Below, piece by piece: positions 46,532-54,381 of a DNA stretch of 64,000 bases. Position 1 is the first letter of the stretch; each line of letters opens with the position of its first letter. Under the pieces are notes generated by a model, which was not told the origin of the DNA, ran no database searches, and saw only the letters and a list, made by a program, of their open reading frames with translations. The position numbers and the translations under genes are program-made. Source of the stretch: Desulfonema magnum (GTDB lineage Bacteria > Desulfobacterota > Desulfobacteria > Desulfobacterales > 4be13); the NCBI RefSeq assembly GCF_017377395.1, contig NZ_CP061800.1, positions 5,105,633-5,169,632 of the forward strand, written 5' to 3'.

Positions 46532-47787
46532 CTCACCACCTCCTCAGGATTTATAATCTCTCCGGCCACTGCACTGGCAGCCGCGACCGCGGGGCTTGCC
46601 AGATAGACTTCTGCCTCGGGGCTGCCCATCCGGCCGACAAAATTACGGTTAGTGGTGGAAATGCACCGTTCCCCCGCAGCCAGAACGCCCGTATGTCCGC
46701 CAACACACGGACCGCAGGTGGGTGTACTCACAGCAGCTCCGGCTTCAATAAATGTCTCAATGAATCCTTCTCGCAGCGCCGCGAGATAAACTTCCTGAGA
46801 GCCAGGGATAATAATGCACCTAAGCGACGGATGAACTTGTCGTCCCTTTAATACCTGAGCTGCTTCGGCCATGTCTTTTAACCTGCCGTTGGTGCAGCTC
46901 CCGATCACAGCCTGATCAATCTTAACTCCCGCGGTCTGACTGACCGGAACAGTGTTTTCTGGCGAATGAGGGCAGGACACCTGGGGTTCCATTTCAGAAA
47001 GATCATATGTGATCACTTGCGCATATTCCGCGTCCGGGTCCGAAGCATAGACCTCAAAGGGCCGTCTGGCTCTGGCGTTCACATATTCCAAGGTCTTCTC
47101 ATCCACAGCGAAAACACCGGCTTTGGCTCCGGCTTCAATGGCCATGTTGGCCATGGTGAAACGGTCGTCCATGGTTAGCTGGTCAATAACTGATCCAGTA
47201 AATTCCATGACCGAATAGAGCGCACCGTCCACGCCGATCTGACCAATGGTATGAAGAATCAGGTCTTTTCCGCCAATCCACGGGCCTGGCTGACCTGAAT
47301 ACACAAATTTGATGGTAGGGGGAACTTTCAGCCAGATTTCGCCGGTCGCCATTGCCACGGCAATATCCGTGGATCCCATGCCAGTGGAGAATGCACCCAC
47401 GGCCCCATATGTGCAGGTATGCGAATCCGCACCCACCACCACATCTCCGGGAAGCACAAGCCCCTTTTCCGGTAAAATTACATGCTCGATGCCGCTTTTC
47501 TGGCCGCATTCAAAATAAATAATTTGCTGTTCCCGGGCAAACTCCCGCAAATTCTTGTTGACCTCGGCCGAAGCAATATCTTTGGTCGGTACAAAATGAT
47601 CTGGAACCAGTGCCACCTTGTTCGGATCAAAGACATTTTTCGCGCCCAGTTCCTTAAACTGGCGGATCGCGATGCTGGCTGTCAGATCATGCGCCATGAC
47701 CAGATCAACATTCACATTGATAAACTGGCCCGGGCTGACTTCTATGAGACCGGCCCGAGCGGCCAGTATTTTTTCCACAAGGGTCAT
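46528..47787 (-). CDS. Aconitase-family large subunit (LeuC-like; putative dimethylmaleate hydratase large subunit)
   Basis: 419 residues carrying the catalytic [4Fe-4S] cluster: cysteines in GADSHTCTYGA, IGSCTNGR and TPTCGPCVGG. The length is that of the archaeal-type LeuC/homoaconitase large subunit rather than the longer bacterial LeuC. It forms a heterodimer with the small subunit. Downstream of a PrpF/Mii-type isomerase in the same orientation, it would hydrate dimethylmaleate to dimethylmalate. The 96-base gap before the isomerase gene contains an AGAAACCCGG/CCGGGTTTCT hairpin and ACTTTTCACTTTTC tandems. Confidence 0.78.
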   Translation of the reverse strand: MTLVEKILAARAGLIEVSPGQFINVNVDLVMAHDLTASIAIRQFKELGAKNVFDPNKVALVPDHFVPTKDIASAEVNKNLREFAREQQIIYFECGQKSGIEHVILPEKGLVLPGDVVVGADSHTCTYGAVGAFSTGMGSTDIAVAMATGEIWLKVPPTIKFVYSGQPGPWIGGKDLILHTIGQIGVDGALYSVMEFTGSVIDQLTMDDRFTMANMAIEAGAKAGVFAVDEKTLEYVNARARRPFEVYASDPDAEYAQVITYDLSEMEPQVSCPHSPENTVPVSQTAGVKIDQAVIGSCTNGRLKDMAEAAQVLKGRQVHPSLRCIIIPGSQEVYLAALREGFIETFIEAGAAVSTPTCGPCVGGHTGVLAAGERCISTTNRNFVGRMGSPEAEVYLASPAVAAASAVAGEIINPEEVVR

Positions 47788-47883
47788 TTTTTATCCTCCG
47801 TTATCATTATCAGGGAGAGAAACCCGGTTTTTTCAAAAAACCGGGTTTCTTTAGGACACTTTTCACTTTTCACTTTTCACTTC

Positions 47884-48996
47884 TCAGATGTAAACATGGC
47901 CTTCCATAATGCGGCGGGCCGTGCGATAAATTTCAGCGGCTTTCAATTTGAAAGCCCCCTCTTCAAACTCTCCGCCAATTTTCATGGGGAGCAGCCCGGA
48001 AAAATGACCGATCACAAAATCCGCATCTTTGTCTTGTTTCTCAGACGCGCATTCATGGGCAATGGTTCCGGGAATGCAGGCGGCCGCGCCCGTGGCAATT
48101 GCACCTGTGACCGGATAAGCTTTGTGCATCATACCGGCAGCATACACTTTTGCCACGATATTAAGGTCCTGTGCGGGAACAGTTTTTCCTGAGACAAAAT
48201 TTTTATAGTCCAGCGGCGGAGACACCACCGCCAGCATGGGCAGCAGGGGACTTCGTCCGGCCAGATTCGTCAGTTCTGCCACCCTGAGACGGATGGCTTC
48301 CATCTTGCCAATAAGCGACTTATCGCTGTCAATATCCTGAGGCATTTCTGTGCCGCTGAGTCCCAGATCAGCTCCTCGAACAAACGCCACCACTGTGGAC
48401 GTATCCACAATGGAGACCTCAACCGACCCCACACCTTCGACTGCTATGGAATCCACCATATTTCCCGTGGGCAGCAGCGCACCGGTAATCAGCCCTGCTG
48501 TATCGGAAAAATCAATGGAAATACGAGAACCGGTTCCGGGTACGCCGTCCATGTTATAGTCGCCTTCATACACAGCCTTGCCCTGTTTTACTTCCACCTG
48601 TGCGCCCAGATAGCGTCCCACGGTCGGACACCAGATTCTCACAGTGGTATGCGGTTCATTTCCCCTGACCAGACCCTCATCAATGGCAAACGGTGCCACA
48701 GCCGCGGACAGATTGCCGCAGAGGGTGTTGTAATCAACAGTCGGCGCGGTGATGCCCACCTGCCCGAAGATATAATCCACATCCGCGTCCGGGCGGCTGG
48801 GCGGGCCGATGATGATCGCCTTGGAAGTCAGAATATCCGCTCCTCCCAGACCGTCTATCTGTCGTTTGTCAGGACTGCCCATGACACGCAGGATTGTTGC
48901 GGTACGCTCCTCCAAATCCCGGGGCAGTTCGTTTTCATGAAAGAAAACCCCCTTGCTGGTACCGCCCCGCATGATGACACATTTCAATTTTTTCAT
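47884..48996 (-). CDS. PrpF/3-methylitaconate isomerase family protein
   Basis: 370-residue member of the diaminopimelate-epimerase-fold PrpF family, which includes PrpF (2-methylaconitate cis/trans isomerase) and Mii (3-methylitaconate delta-isomerase). Visible motifs: VIMRGGTSKGVFF (substrate-binding), KRQIDGLGGADILTSK, DYNTLCGNLSAAVAPFA (the CGN motif) and GAIATGAAACIPGT. Neighbouring hydratase and lyase genes favour Mii, making dimethylmaleate. PrpF would normally accompany AcnD and the methylcitrate cycle, of which no PrpC or AcnD is present. Confidence 0.78.
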   Translation of the reverse strand: MKKLKCVIMRGGTSKGVFFHENELPRDLEERTATILRVMGSPDKRQIDGLGGADILTSKAIIIGPPSRPDADVDYIFGQVGITAPTVDYNTLCGNLSAAVAPFAIDEGLVRGNEPHTTVRIWCPTVGRYLGAQVEVKQGKAVYEGDYNMDGVPGTGSRISIDFSDTAGLITGALLPTGNMVDSIAVEGVGSVEVSIVDTSTVVAFVRGADLGLSGTEMPQDIDSDKSLIGKMEAIRLRVAELTNLAGRSPLLPMLAVVSPPLDYKNFVSGKTVPAQDLNIVAKVYAAGMMHKAYPVTGAIATGAAACIPGTIAHECASEKQDKDADFVIGHFSGLLPMKIGGEFEEGAFKLKAAEIYRTARRIMEGHVYI

Positions 48997-49115
48997 GAAT
49001 ATCCTCTTTTGAAACTGGAAATTTGGAATTTAGGATTTGAAACTTGAAATCCGCATGACCGGTGAATTCTCATGTATGCACATGCATCTGTTCCGAGTTT
49101 CCAGTTTCCAGTTTT

Positions 49116-49395
49116 CTGATTATAACGGATTTAGGGGAGGCTGGGAAAGCCCCGTGGGGGCGGCATATTTGTAGCATCCGTTTATCATGCCGGGCCGGGA
49201 AAGCCCCGTGGGGGCGGCATGTTTGCAGCATCCGTTTATCATGCCGGGCTGGGAAAGCCCCGTAGGGGCGGCATGTTTGCATGCTACAAATATACCGCCC
49301 CTACGGGGCTTGGCGGAGGGGCCTGCAAACCTGCTGCTACAAACATGCCGCCCCTACGGGGCTTGGTCGGCATCCCCTAAATCCGTTATAATCAG
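49116..49395. repeat. Inverted-repeat-bounded element with GC-rich tandem interior
   Basis: Bounded by CTGATTATAACGGATTTAGG (49116) and its inverse ending 49395, as in 10955-11205. The interior has three tandem copies of GGGAAAGCCCCGT + GGGGCGGCAT separated by about 60 bases, then their inverse (GCCCCTACGGGGCTTGG), so the interior is itself palindromic. It lies between the lyase gene and the isomerase gene. Confidence 0.75.
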
Positions 49396-49401
49396 CCGGT
49401 T

Positions 49402-50265
49402 TTATTTGTAGAAACTTTGTTCCAGCTCACGCATTTCTTCGAGTCCGATGAATTTGTTGAACTCCTCGAAAGTGATCATTCTGTCCAGGAAACCTTCTGT
49501 GGTGCCGTTATTTTTGATCTCAGTCATCAGGTCTGTGACGGCCCGGGCAATGGCATAAGTGACAGCCACCGGGAACACTACCACGTTATATCCGATTTCC
49601 TCCAGTGTTTTGGCAGGTAAGAGCGGACTTTTTCCCCCTTCCAAATCATTCGCCAGTGTGGGCGCGTTGACTTCCTGGTTAATGCGGCGCATTTCTTCCA
49701 TGGTGGTCGGGGCTTCGATAAAGATCATATCCGCGCCGGTCTCCCGGTAAAGATTCGCCCGCTCAATGGCCTCATCCAGTCCGTAAACAGCCAGCGCGTC
49801 CGTCCTCGCCATGATGACGAAATCCTCGTCCGTCCTCGCGTCCAGGGCAGCCTTGAGTTTTCCCACCATTTCCTCACGGTCCACCACCTGTTTGCCTTCC
49901 ATGTGACCGCAGCGTTTGGGAAAAAGCTGATCCTCGATAAACATCCCGGCAGCCCCGATCTTTTCAATTTTTTTAACCGTGCGCTGAACATTCAGCACGC
50001 CGCCGTGTCCGGTATCGCCGTCTGCAAAAAGCGGAATATCCACCGCGTCCGCCATGCGCTCCATGTAATCCACCATTTCGGTCATAGATAACAAAGAACC
50101 GTCCGGTCTGCCCAGCAACGCGGCCGTGCTTGCGTATCCGCCAATGGTCACTGCCTTAAATCCCACACTTTCAATAATCTTTGCCGACAGCACATCATGC
50201 GCGCCAGGCATCACCAAAATCTCATCATCCAGAATGTATTTTTTTAACAGGGTTGTTTTTTTCAT
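49402..50265 (-). CDS. Isocitrate-lyase/PEP-mutase family lyase (putative 2,3-dimethylmalate lyase)
   Basis: 287-residue TIM-barrel enzyme. Motifs: PGAHDVLSAKIIESVGFKA, the metal-binding DGDTGHGG (the family usually has DADTGYG), FIEDQLFPKRCGHMEGK (the KRCGH active-site loop of methylisocitrate and dimethylmalate lyases, with catalytic Cys), and ARTDALAV. In context with the hydratase and isomerase it likely cleaves 2,3-dimethylmalate to propionate and pyruvate; methylisocitrate lyase (PrpB) is the main alternative. An XRE-cupin regulator precedes it on the same strand. Confidence 0.8.
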   Translation of the reverse strand: MKKTTLLKKYILDDEILVMPGAHDVLSAKIIESVGFKAVTIGGYASTAALLGRPDGSLLSMTEMVDYMERMADAVDIPLFADGDTGHGGVLNVQRTVKKIEKIGAAGMFIEDQLFPKRCGHMEGKQVVDREEMVGKLKAALDARTDEDFVIMARTDALAVYGLDEAIERANLYRETGADMIFIEAPTTMEEMRRINQEVNAPTLANDLEGGKSPLLPAKTLEEIGYNVVVFPVAVTYAIARAVTDLMTEIKNNGTTEGFLDRMITFEEFNKFIGLEEMRELEQSFYK

Positions 50266-50326
50266 TGTGTCTGCTCTCCTGATTTAAAATATGTTTGCTG
50301 TTAGTGAACTCAATGGGCAAAAAAAA

Positions 50327-50938
50327 TTAGCCGCCGAATTCGTCCAGACGCCTCGGATTAAGAAACACAGCCAGAAAACGGGCGGGTCTGCCGTCCAGAC
50401 TTCGGCCCTGATGCGGCCGGTCTGACTCAAAATAAAGGCAGTCGCCAGCCTCGACAATATGGGACTGGCCATCATAAATAAATTCTTTTCGCCCTTCCAG
50501 CATGAAAACCAGTTCCTGCCCTTCATGCATCAGCGGTCCTTTGGATACTTCAGAATCCAGGGTGACAATGTAAGCGTCCATCAGCCGGTCCGGCTTTTTA
50601 TAAGTGACCGATTCATAGGAATACCCGCTGGCCGCCCCCGGATGAAGAATGGAACGCCGTTCCCCCGCGCGAACAATGGTCAGCTTGGATTTTTCTTTCC
50701 CATCTTCCTCCGTGTTCCAGAAAGACTGGACATTTTCCCCCAGTGCGTATGCAATTTTGGTTAATGTGCTGATGGTGGGAATTTTTTCATGGTTTTCGAT
50801 TTGTGACAGATAACTTTTGGACAGACCCGTTACCTCAGCCAGCTTTTCCAGGGTCCAGTTTTGCTCCAGCCGCAGTGATCTGATCCGTTTGGCAATGGTC
50901 TCCTCCACTTTTCTGCTTTCGCGTTCCAAATCATTCAT
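50327..50938 (-). CDS. XRE-family transcriptional regulator with C-terminal cupin domain
   Basis: 203 residues. A helix-turn-helix is visible at about 18-72 (LEKLAEVTGLSKSYLSQIEN with ISTLTKIAYALG). The C-terminal cupin (about 130-195) has LMHEGQELVFMLEGRKEFIYDG and VEAGDCLYFESDRPHQG, a small-molecule or metal-binding beta-barrel. Such regulators commonly control catabolic operons in response to a ligand. It heads the cluster of lyase, isomerase and hydratase genes on the same strand, 61 bases ahead of the lyase, and probably regulates it. Confidence 0.88.
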   Translation of the reverse strand: MNDLERESRKVEETIAKRIRSLRLEQNWTLEKLAEVTGLSKSYLSQIENHEKIPTISTLTKIAYALGENVQSFWNTEEDGKEKSKLTIVRAGERRSILHPGAASGYSYESVTYKKPDRLMDAYIVTLDSEVSKGPLMHEGQELVFMLEGRKEFIYDGQSHIVEAGDCLYFESDRPHQGRSLDGRPARFLAVFLNPRRLDEFGG

Positions 50939-51000
50939 GGGCGGCTTTGTACACTCTCAGCAAACAAATGTCAAGTTTTTCTTTTTTTGTCAGCCAGCAT

Positions 51001-51712
51001 AAAACCGTAAAACCGTAAAAATCCGGAGTGCAAAAATAAAGCGAAGCGATTTTTTGTATAAAACCGTAAAATTCGGAAATCCGGAGTGCAAAAATAAAGC
51101 GAAGCGATTTTTTGCATAAAACCGTAAAAATCCGGAGTGCAAAAATAAAGCGAAGCGATTTTTTGCACAAAAACCGTAAAAATCCGGAGTGCAAAAATAG
51201 AGCGAAGCGCTTTTTTGCATAAATCCGGAGTGCAAAAATAAAGCGAAGCGATTTTTTGCACAAAAACCGTAAAAATCCGGAGTGCAAAAATAGAGCGAAG
51301 CGCTTTTTTGCATAAATCCGGAGTGCAAAAATAGAGCGAAGCGCTTTTTTGCATAAAAACCGTAAAAATCCGGAGTGCAAAAATAAAGCGAAGCGATTTT
51401 TTGCACAAAAACCGTAAAAATCCGGAGTGCAAAAATAGAGCGAAGCGCTTTTTTGCACAAAAACCGTAAAAATCCGGAGTGCAAAAATAGAGCGAAGCGC
51501 TTTTTTGCATAAATCCGGAGTGCAAAAATAAAGCGAAGCGATTTTTTGCACAAAACCGTAAAATCCGGAAATCCGGAAATCCGGAGTGCAAAAATAAAGC
51601 GAAACGCTTTTTTGCATAAAACCGGAGTGCGAAAATAGAGCGAAACGCTTTTTTTACACCGGATATTTAAAAATGCAAAAAACCGCTTCGCTCTATTTTT
51701 GCACTCCGGAAA
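51001..51712. repeat. Array of 13 direct plus one inverted TCCGGAGTGC repeats
   Basis: Thirteen units begin at 51022, 51080, 51131, 51183, 51224, 51276, 51317, 51369, 51421, 51473, 51514, 51580 and 51622 (the last starts CCGGAGTGC), spaced 41-66 bp. An inverted one ends at 51710. Each has TCCGGAGTGCAAAAAT then AAAGCGAAGCGA and TTTTTTGCA, a hairpin, joined by AAAACCGTAAAAA linkers. Two sequence variants (AAAGCGAAGCGATT and GAGCGAAGCGCTT) are mixed along the array. The terminus matches that of the 44.5-kb array. The frames open on the minus strand are repeats, not genes. 51713-51790 shows nothing else. Confidence 0.92.
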
Positions 51713-51794
51713 AGATTTTCGATCTAATTTTTTTAATAACAAGTAGTTATATAGATAACCCGAACCACTGACCTCCAACCCACTGAAAAAAAAC

Positions 51795-51824
51795 TTGACA
51801 GGCATAGCGAAATACAGATATTGT
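51795..51824 (+). promoter_or_regulatory. Probable trp operon promoter
   Basis: TTGACA at 51795-51800 and TATTGT at 51819-51824, 18 bases apart, 28 bases before the leader-peptide start. The -35 is consensus; the -10 matches three or four of six positions (GATATT overlapping is an alternative). No TrpR-like operator was identified. Confidence 0.65.
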
Positions 51825-51851
51825 CATTTTCAATAAATTCTGGAGCAGAAA

Positions 51852-51953
51852 ATGAAACAAATCATAATTCACATTCATAAAAATTTTACAATAAAAGGCT
51901 GGTGGTGGCAGACCCAAATGAAAAGGTATGCCAGCGGTACCATATCAGCCTGA
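51852..51953 (+). CDS. trpL: trp operon leader peptide
   Basis: A 33-residue peptide with three consecutive tryptophan codons (TGG TGG TGG at codons 17-19, in KGWWWQTQ), too short for ordinary gene calling. The ATG follows TGGAG at a good ribosome-site spacing. Ribosome stalling at the Trp codons would let the later segment pair differently. Codons 16-19 can pair with a downstream stretch, and that stretch can instead pair with the terminator's 5' arm (see the attenuator), as in classical trp attenuation. It precedes trpE by about 275 bases on the same strand. Confidence 0.9.
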   Translation: MKQIIIHIHKNFTIKGWWWQTQMKRYASGTISA

Positions 51954-52020
51954 TTTTATAATAAATTCAGATAAACAAAAAAGACCGTGGGCAGCCATCA
52001 AGCGCCGCGGTCTTTTTTTA
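51898..52020 (+). terminator. trp attenuator (leader hairpin, antiterminator, terminator)
   Basis: The stretch GGCTGGTGGTGGC (Trp codons) can pair with GCCAGCGGTACC + CAGCC downstream (1:2). GCCAGCGGT (about 51930) can instead pair with ACCGTGGGC (about 51984-51992) as antiterminator (2:3). The terminator (3:4) is AAAAGACCG paired with CGGTCTTTTTTT (about 51979-52018), followed by a T-run. Pairings were found by eye; no folding energy was calculated. Confidence 0.8.
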
Positions 52021-52040
52021 TTTTGTGTGTTTCAGAATTA

Positions 52041-52077
52041 AAAAAGGTCGCGGAAAACCCCGCGGCCTTTTTTTTAT
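52041..52077 (+). terminator. Second hairpin with T-run after the attenuator
   Basis: AAAGGTCGCGG and CCGCGGCCTTT form a strong stem with an AAAACC loop and a TTTTTTTT tail. It could be a second-stage attenuator or a duplicate of the first terminator module; a third possibility is that it ends readthrough from upstream. Confidence 0.65.
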
Positions 52078-52141
52078 GCTCTGAACCCAGTGGAAACAGC
52101 CATGATCGGAATGATCACCTCCGGCCATAAAAAGATACTGT

Positions 52142-52205
52142 CACCTAACGCTTAACACTTAACACCTAACACCTAACACCTAATAACACTTAACACCTAA
52201 CACCT
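52142..52205. repeat. TAACACCTAACACTTAA tandem repeat before trpE
   Basis: Same 7-8-base family as 2773-2825, in the same orientation relative to the downstream gene; it ends about 25 bases before the trpE start. Confidence 0.75.
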
Positions 52206-52228
52206 GTTTTAAAGAAAGGAAGCACATC

Positions 52229-53704
52229 ATGCTTATTAATCAGTTCCCGGACAAAGCTCTTTTTTGCCAATTGGCCGAGGAAAAAAATGTAATTCCGGTT
52301 TGTCGGGAAATTTTGGCAGATACAGAAACGCCGGTATCGCTTCTGAAGAAAATCAGCAAAAACAGCGATAATGTTTTTCTGCTGGAAAGTGTCGAAGGGG
52401 GAGAACGATGGGGACGTTACAGCTTTATGAGCGGTTCGGCCCATTGTCATATTCGTGTCTATTCACAGGTTGTGGAAGTTCAGGAGAACGGCGCTGTGAG
52501 AGAAATTCCGCACAACGGAGACCCGCTTACTGTTTTAAGGGAGCTGATGCGCCAGTATCAGCCGGCCCAGGTTCCGGGGCTTCCGCGGTTCTGGGGCGGA
52601 ATGGTGGGATATCTGACGTATGAAATGGTTTCTTTTTTTGAACCTGTCCCGAATCTTCTCCCAGAAAACAAAGCGCTTGCACATTTTATTATTCCTGATG
52701 AGCTGCTTGTTTTTGATAATATCCGTCATACATTACTGTGTATTGCCATTTCATTTTTGGACAGAGAGGAGAATGCGGAGCAGGCTTATGACTCAGCAGA
52801 CACCCGCGTCAGGTCTCTGTTGGAACAAATGGAACTGAGTGTGCCTGACACAAAGCCATGTTCGGAAAAAACAGCGTTCATGCTGAAACCGCTCTGGGAG
52901 GAGGACAAATACCGATCTATGGTAAAGCAGGTAAAGGCGTATATCCGGGCTGGTGATATTATTCAGTCTGTGATTTCTCAGCCTTTTATTTGCAAGCCCG
53001 CGCCTGATCTCTGGACGCTTTACCGGGCACAGCGGTTTATCAATCCCTCGCCTTATCTGTTTTTTCTCCACCTCAATGACATGGCGCTTGTGGGGTCTTC
53101 TCCGGAGACCATGGTGCGCCTGGAAAATGGAATCGCTTCTCTTCGCCCCATTGCCGGTACCCGGCCCAGAGGAAAGACCGAGCAGGAAGACAGAATGCTT
53201 GCGGATGAGCTGCTTCAGGATGAAAAAGAACGGGCAGAACATCTTATGTTGGTGGACTTGGGGCGGAATGACCTGGGGCGGGTGGCGGAAACCGGAACGG
53301 TTCAGGTAACAGACTTAATGGTTGTGGAGCGATATTCTCATGTGATGCATCTGGTATCAAACATCTGTAGCGACCTGAAACCGGAATATGACGCGTGGGA
53401 TCTGCTCAAAGCGACTTTTCCCGCAGGCACGTTATCCGGAGCGCCCAAAGTCAGAGCCATGGAAATTATCGCTGAAATGGAAAAAGAACCCAGAGGGCCT
53501 TACGGAGGGGCAGTGGGCTATATCTCGTTCAGTGGAAATATGGACATGGCTATCACCATCCGCACAGCCTCCGTTGAAAACGGAGAACTCAGACTTCAGG
53601 CAGGTGCCGGCATTGTCGCGGATTCTGACCCGGAACGGGAACGCGTGGAAACCGTCAACAAAGCAATGGCTATACAAAAAGCATTACAGATAATTGATAA
53701 TTGA
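52229..53704 (+). CDS. trpE: Anthranilate synthase component I
   Basis: Chorismate plus ammonia (from TrpG) gives anthranilate, the first committed step of tryptophan synthesis. The 491-residue protein carries the feedback-inhibition motif LLESVEGGERWGRYSFM near the N-terminus, then the chorismate-binding domain from about residue 225: GDIIQSVISQPF, PSPYLFFL, GSSPETMVR, PIAGTRPRGKT, DLGRNDLGRV and FPAGTLSGAPKVRAME. Ribosome site AAAGGAAG. Tryptophan inhibition is expected, on top of attenuation. Confidence 0.97.
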   Translation: MLINQFPDKALFCQLAEEKNVIPVCREILADTETPVSLLKKISKNSDNVFLLESVEGGERWGRYSFMSGSAHCHIRVYSQVVEVQENGAVREIPHNGDPLTVLRELMRQYQPAQVPGLPRFWGGMVGYLTYEMVSFFEPVPNLLPENKALAHFIIPDELLVFDNIRHTLLCIAISFLDREENAEQAYDSADTRVRSLLEQMELSVPDTKPCSEKTAFMLKPLWEEDKYRSMVKQVKAYIRAGDIIQSVISQPFICKPAPDLWTLYRAQRFINPSPYLFFLHLNDMALVGSSPETMVRLENGIASLRPIAGTRPRGKTEQEDRMLADELLQDEKERAEHLMLVDLGRNDLGRVAETGTVQVTDLMVVERYSHVMHLVSNICSDLKPEYDAWDLLKATFPAGTLSGAPKVRAMEIIAEMEKEPRGPYGGAVGYISFSGNMDMAITIRTASVENGELRLQAGAGIVADSDPERERVETVNKAMAIQKALQIIDN

Positions 53705-53780
53705 TAATTGATAATTGATGATTGATGATTGATAATTATTCGTTCTCAATTCTCAATTATATTAGGGGGGGGATAATAAA

Positions 53781-54353
53781 ATGATTCTAATGATTGATAA
53801 TTACGATTCATTCACTTATAATCTGGTTCAATATTTGGAGGAACTTGGCAGTGAGGTCAGGGTGTTCCGAAATGATGCGATATCTGTGTCGGAAATTGAA
53901 AGCCTTAATCCTTCGGGGATTGTTATTTCTCCGGGGCCTGGCCGTCCGCAATCCGCGGGAATATCACTTTCTGTGGTAAAACATTTTTCAGGAAAAATCC
54001 CCATACTTGGTGTGTGCCTCGGTCATCAGACCATCGGAGAGGCTTTCGGAGGGGAAATCGTTTCCGCCAAACAACTTATGCACGGAAAAACCTCTGAAAT
54101 ACACGCTGACGGGAAGGCAATATACCAGGGAATCCGCAAGCCGTTTCAGGCTATGCGTTATCATTCGCTTGCCATATCAAGAGAAAGCCTTCCGGAGTGC
54201 TTTGAAATCACCGCATCCTCCGAGGATGACGAAATCATGGGAATCCGCCACCGGGAACATCCCACAGAAGGCATTCAGTTTCACCCGGAGTCCATTATGA
54301 CACCTGTTGGTAAAAGACTTTTAAGAAATTTTGTGAACCATTCGGAAAATTGA
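53781..54353 (+). CDS. trpG: Anthranilate synthase component II (glutamine amidotransferase)
   Basis: 190-residue class I glutamine amidotransferase that supplies ammonia to TrpE. Motifs: MIDNYDSFTYNLVQYL, ISPGPGRPQSAG, the nucleophilic Cys in ILGVCLGHQTIGE, and the His/Glu of GIQFHPESIMT. Separated from trpE by a 76-base stretch of ATTGATAATTGATGATT tandems. It may also serve para-aminobenzoate synthesis, as amphibolic TrpG/PabA proteins do. Confidence 0.95.
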   Translation: MILMIDNYDSFTYNLVQYLEELGSEVRVFRNDAISVSEIESLNPSGIVISPGPGRPQSAGISLSVVKHFSGKIPILGVCLGHQTIGEAFGGEIVSAKQLMHGKTSEIHADGKAIYQGIRKPFQAMRYHSLAISRESLPECFEITASSEDDEIMGIRHREHPTEGIQFHPESIMTPVGKRLLRNFVNHSEN

Positions 54354-54381
54354 GATTTGAGATTTAAGAGAGGATAATTAT

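Noticed and set aside
46037..50265. Methylcitrate cycle operon (prpB, prpF, acnD)
   Set aside because: There is no citrate synthase or AcnD; the aconitase relatives are two-subunit LeuCD-like, so the dimethylmalate reading was preferred.
43475..50265. Link between the molybdopterin-binding protein and nicotinate hydroxylation
   Set aside because: Attractive, because nicotinate dehydrogenase needs molybdenum, but no such enzyme is visible and the gene is on the other strand beyond a repeat array.
50931..51805. Three overlapping minus-strand frames of 206-271 codons in the 51-kb array
   Set aside because: Repeat-derived (recurring FALFLHSG/SLYFCTPDF units) and open in all three frames.
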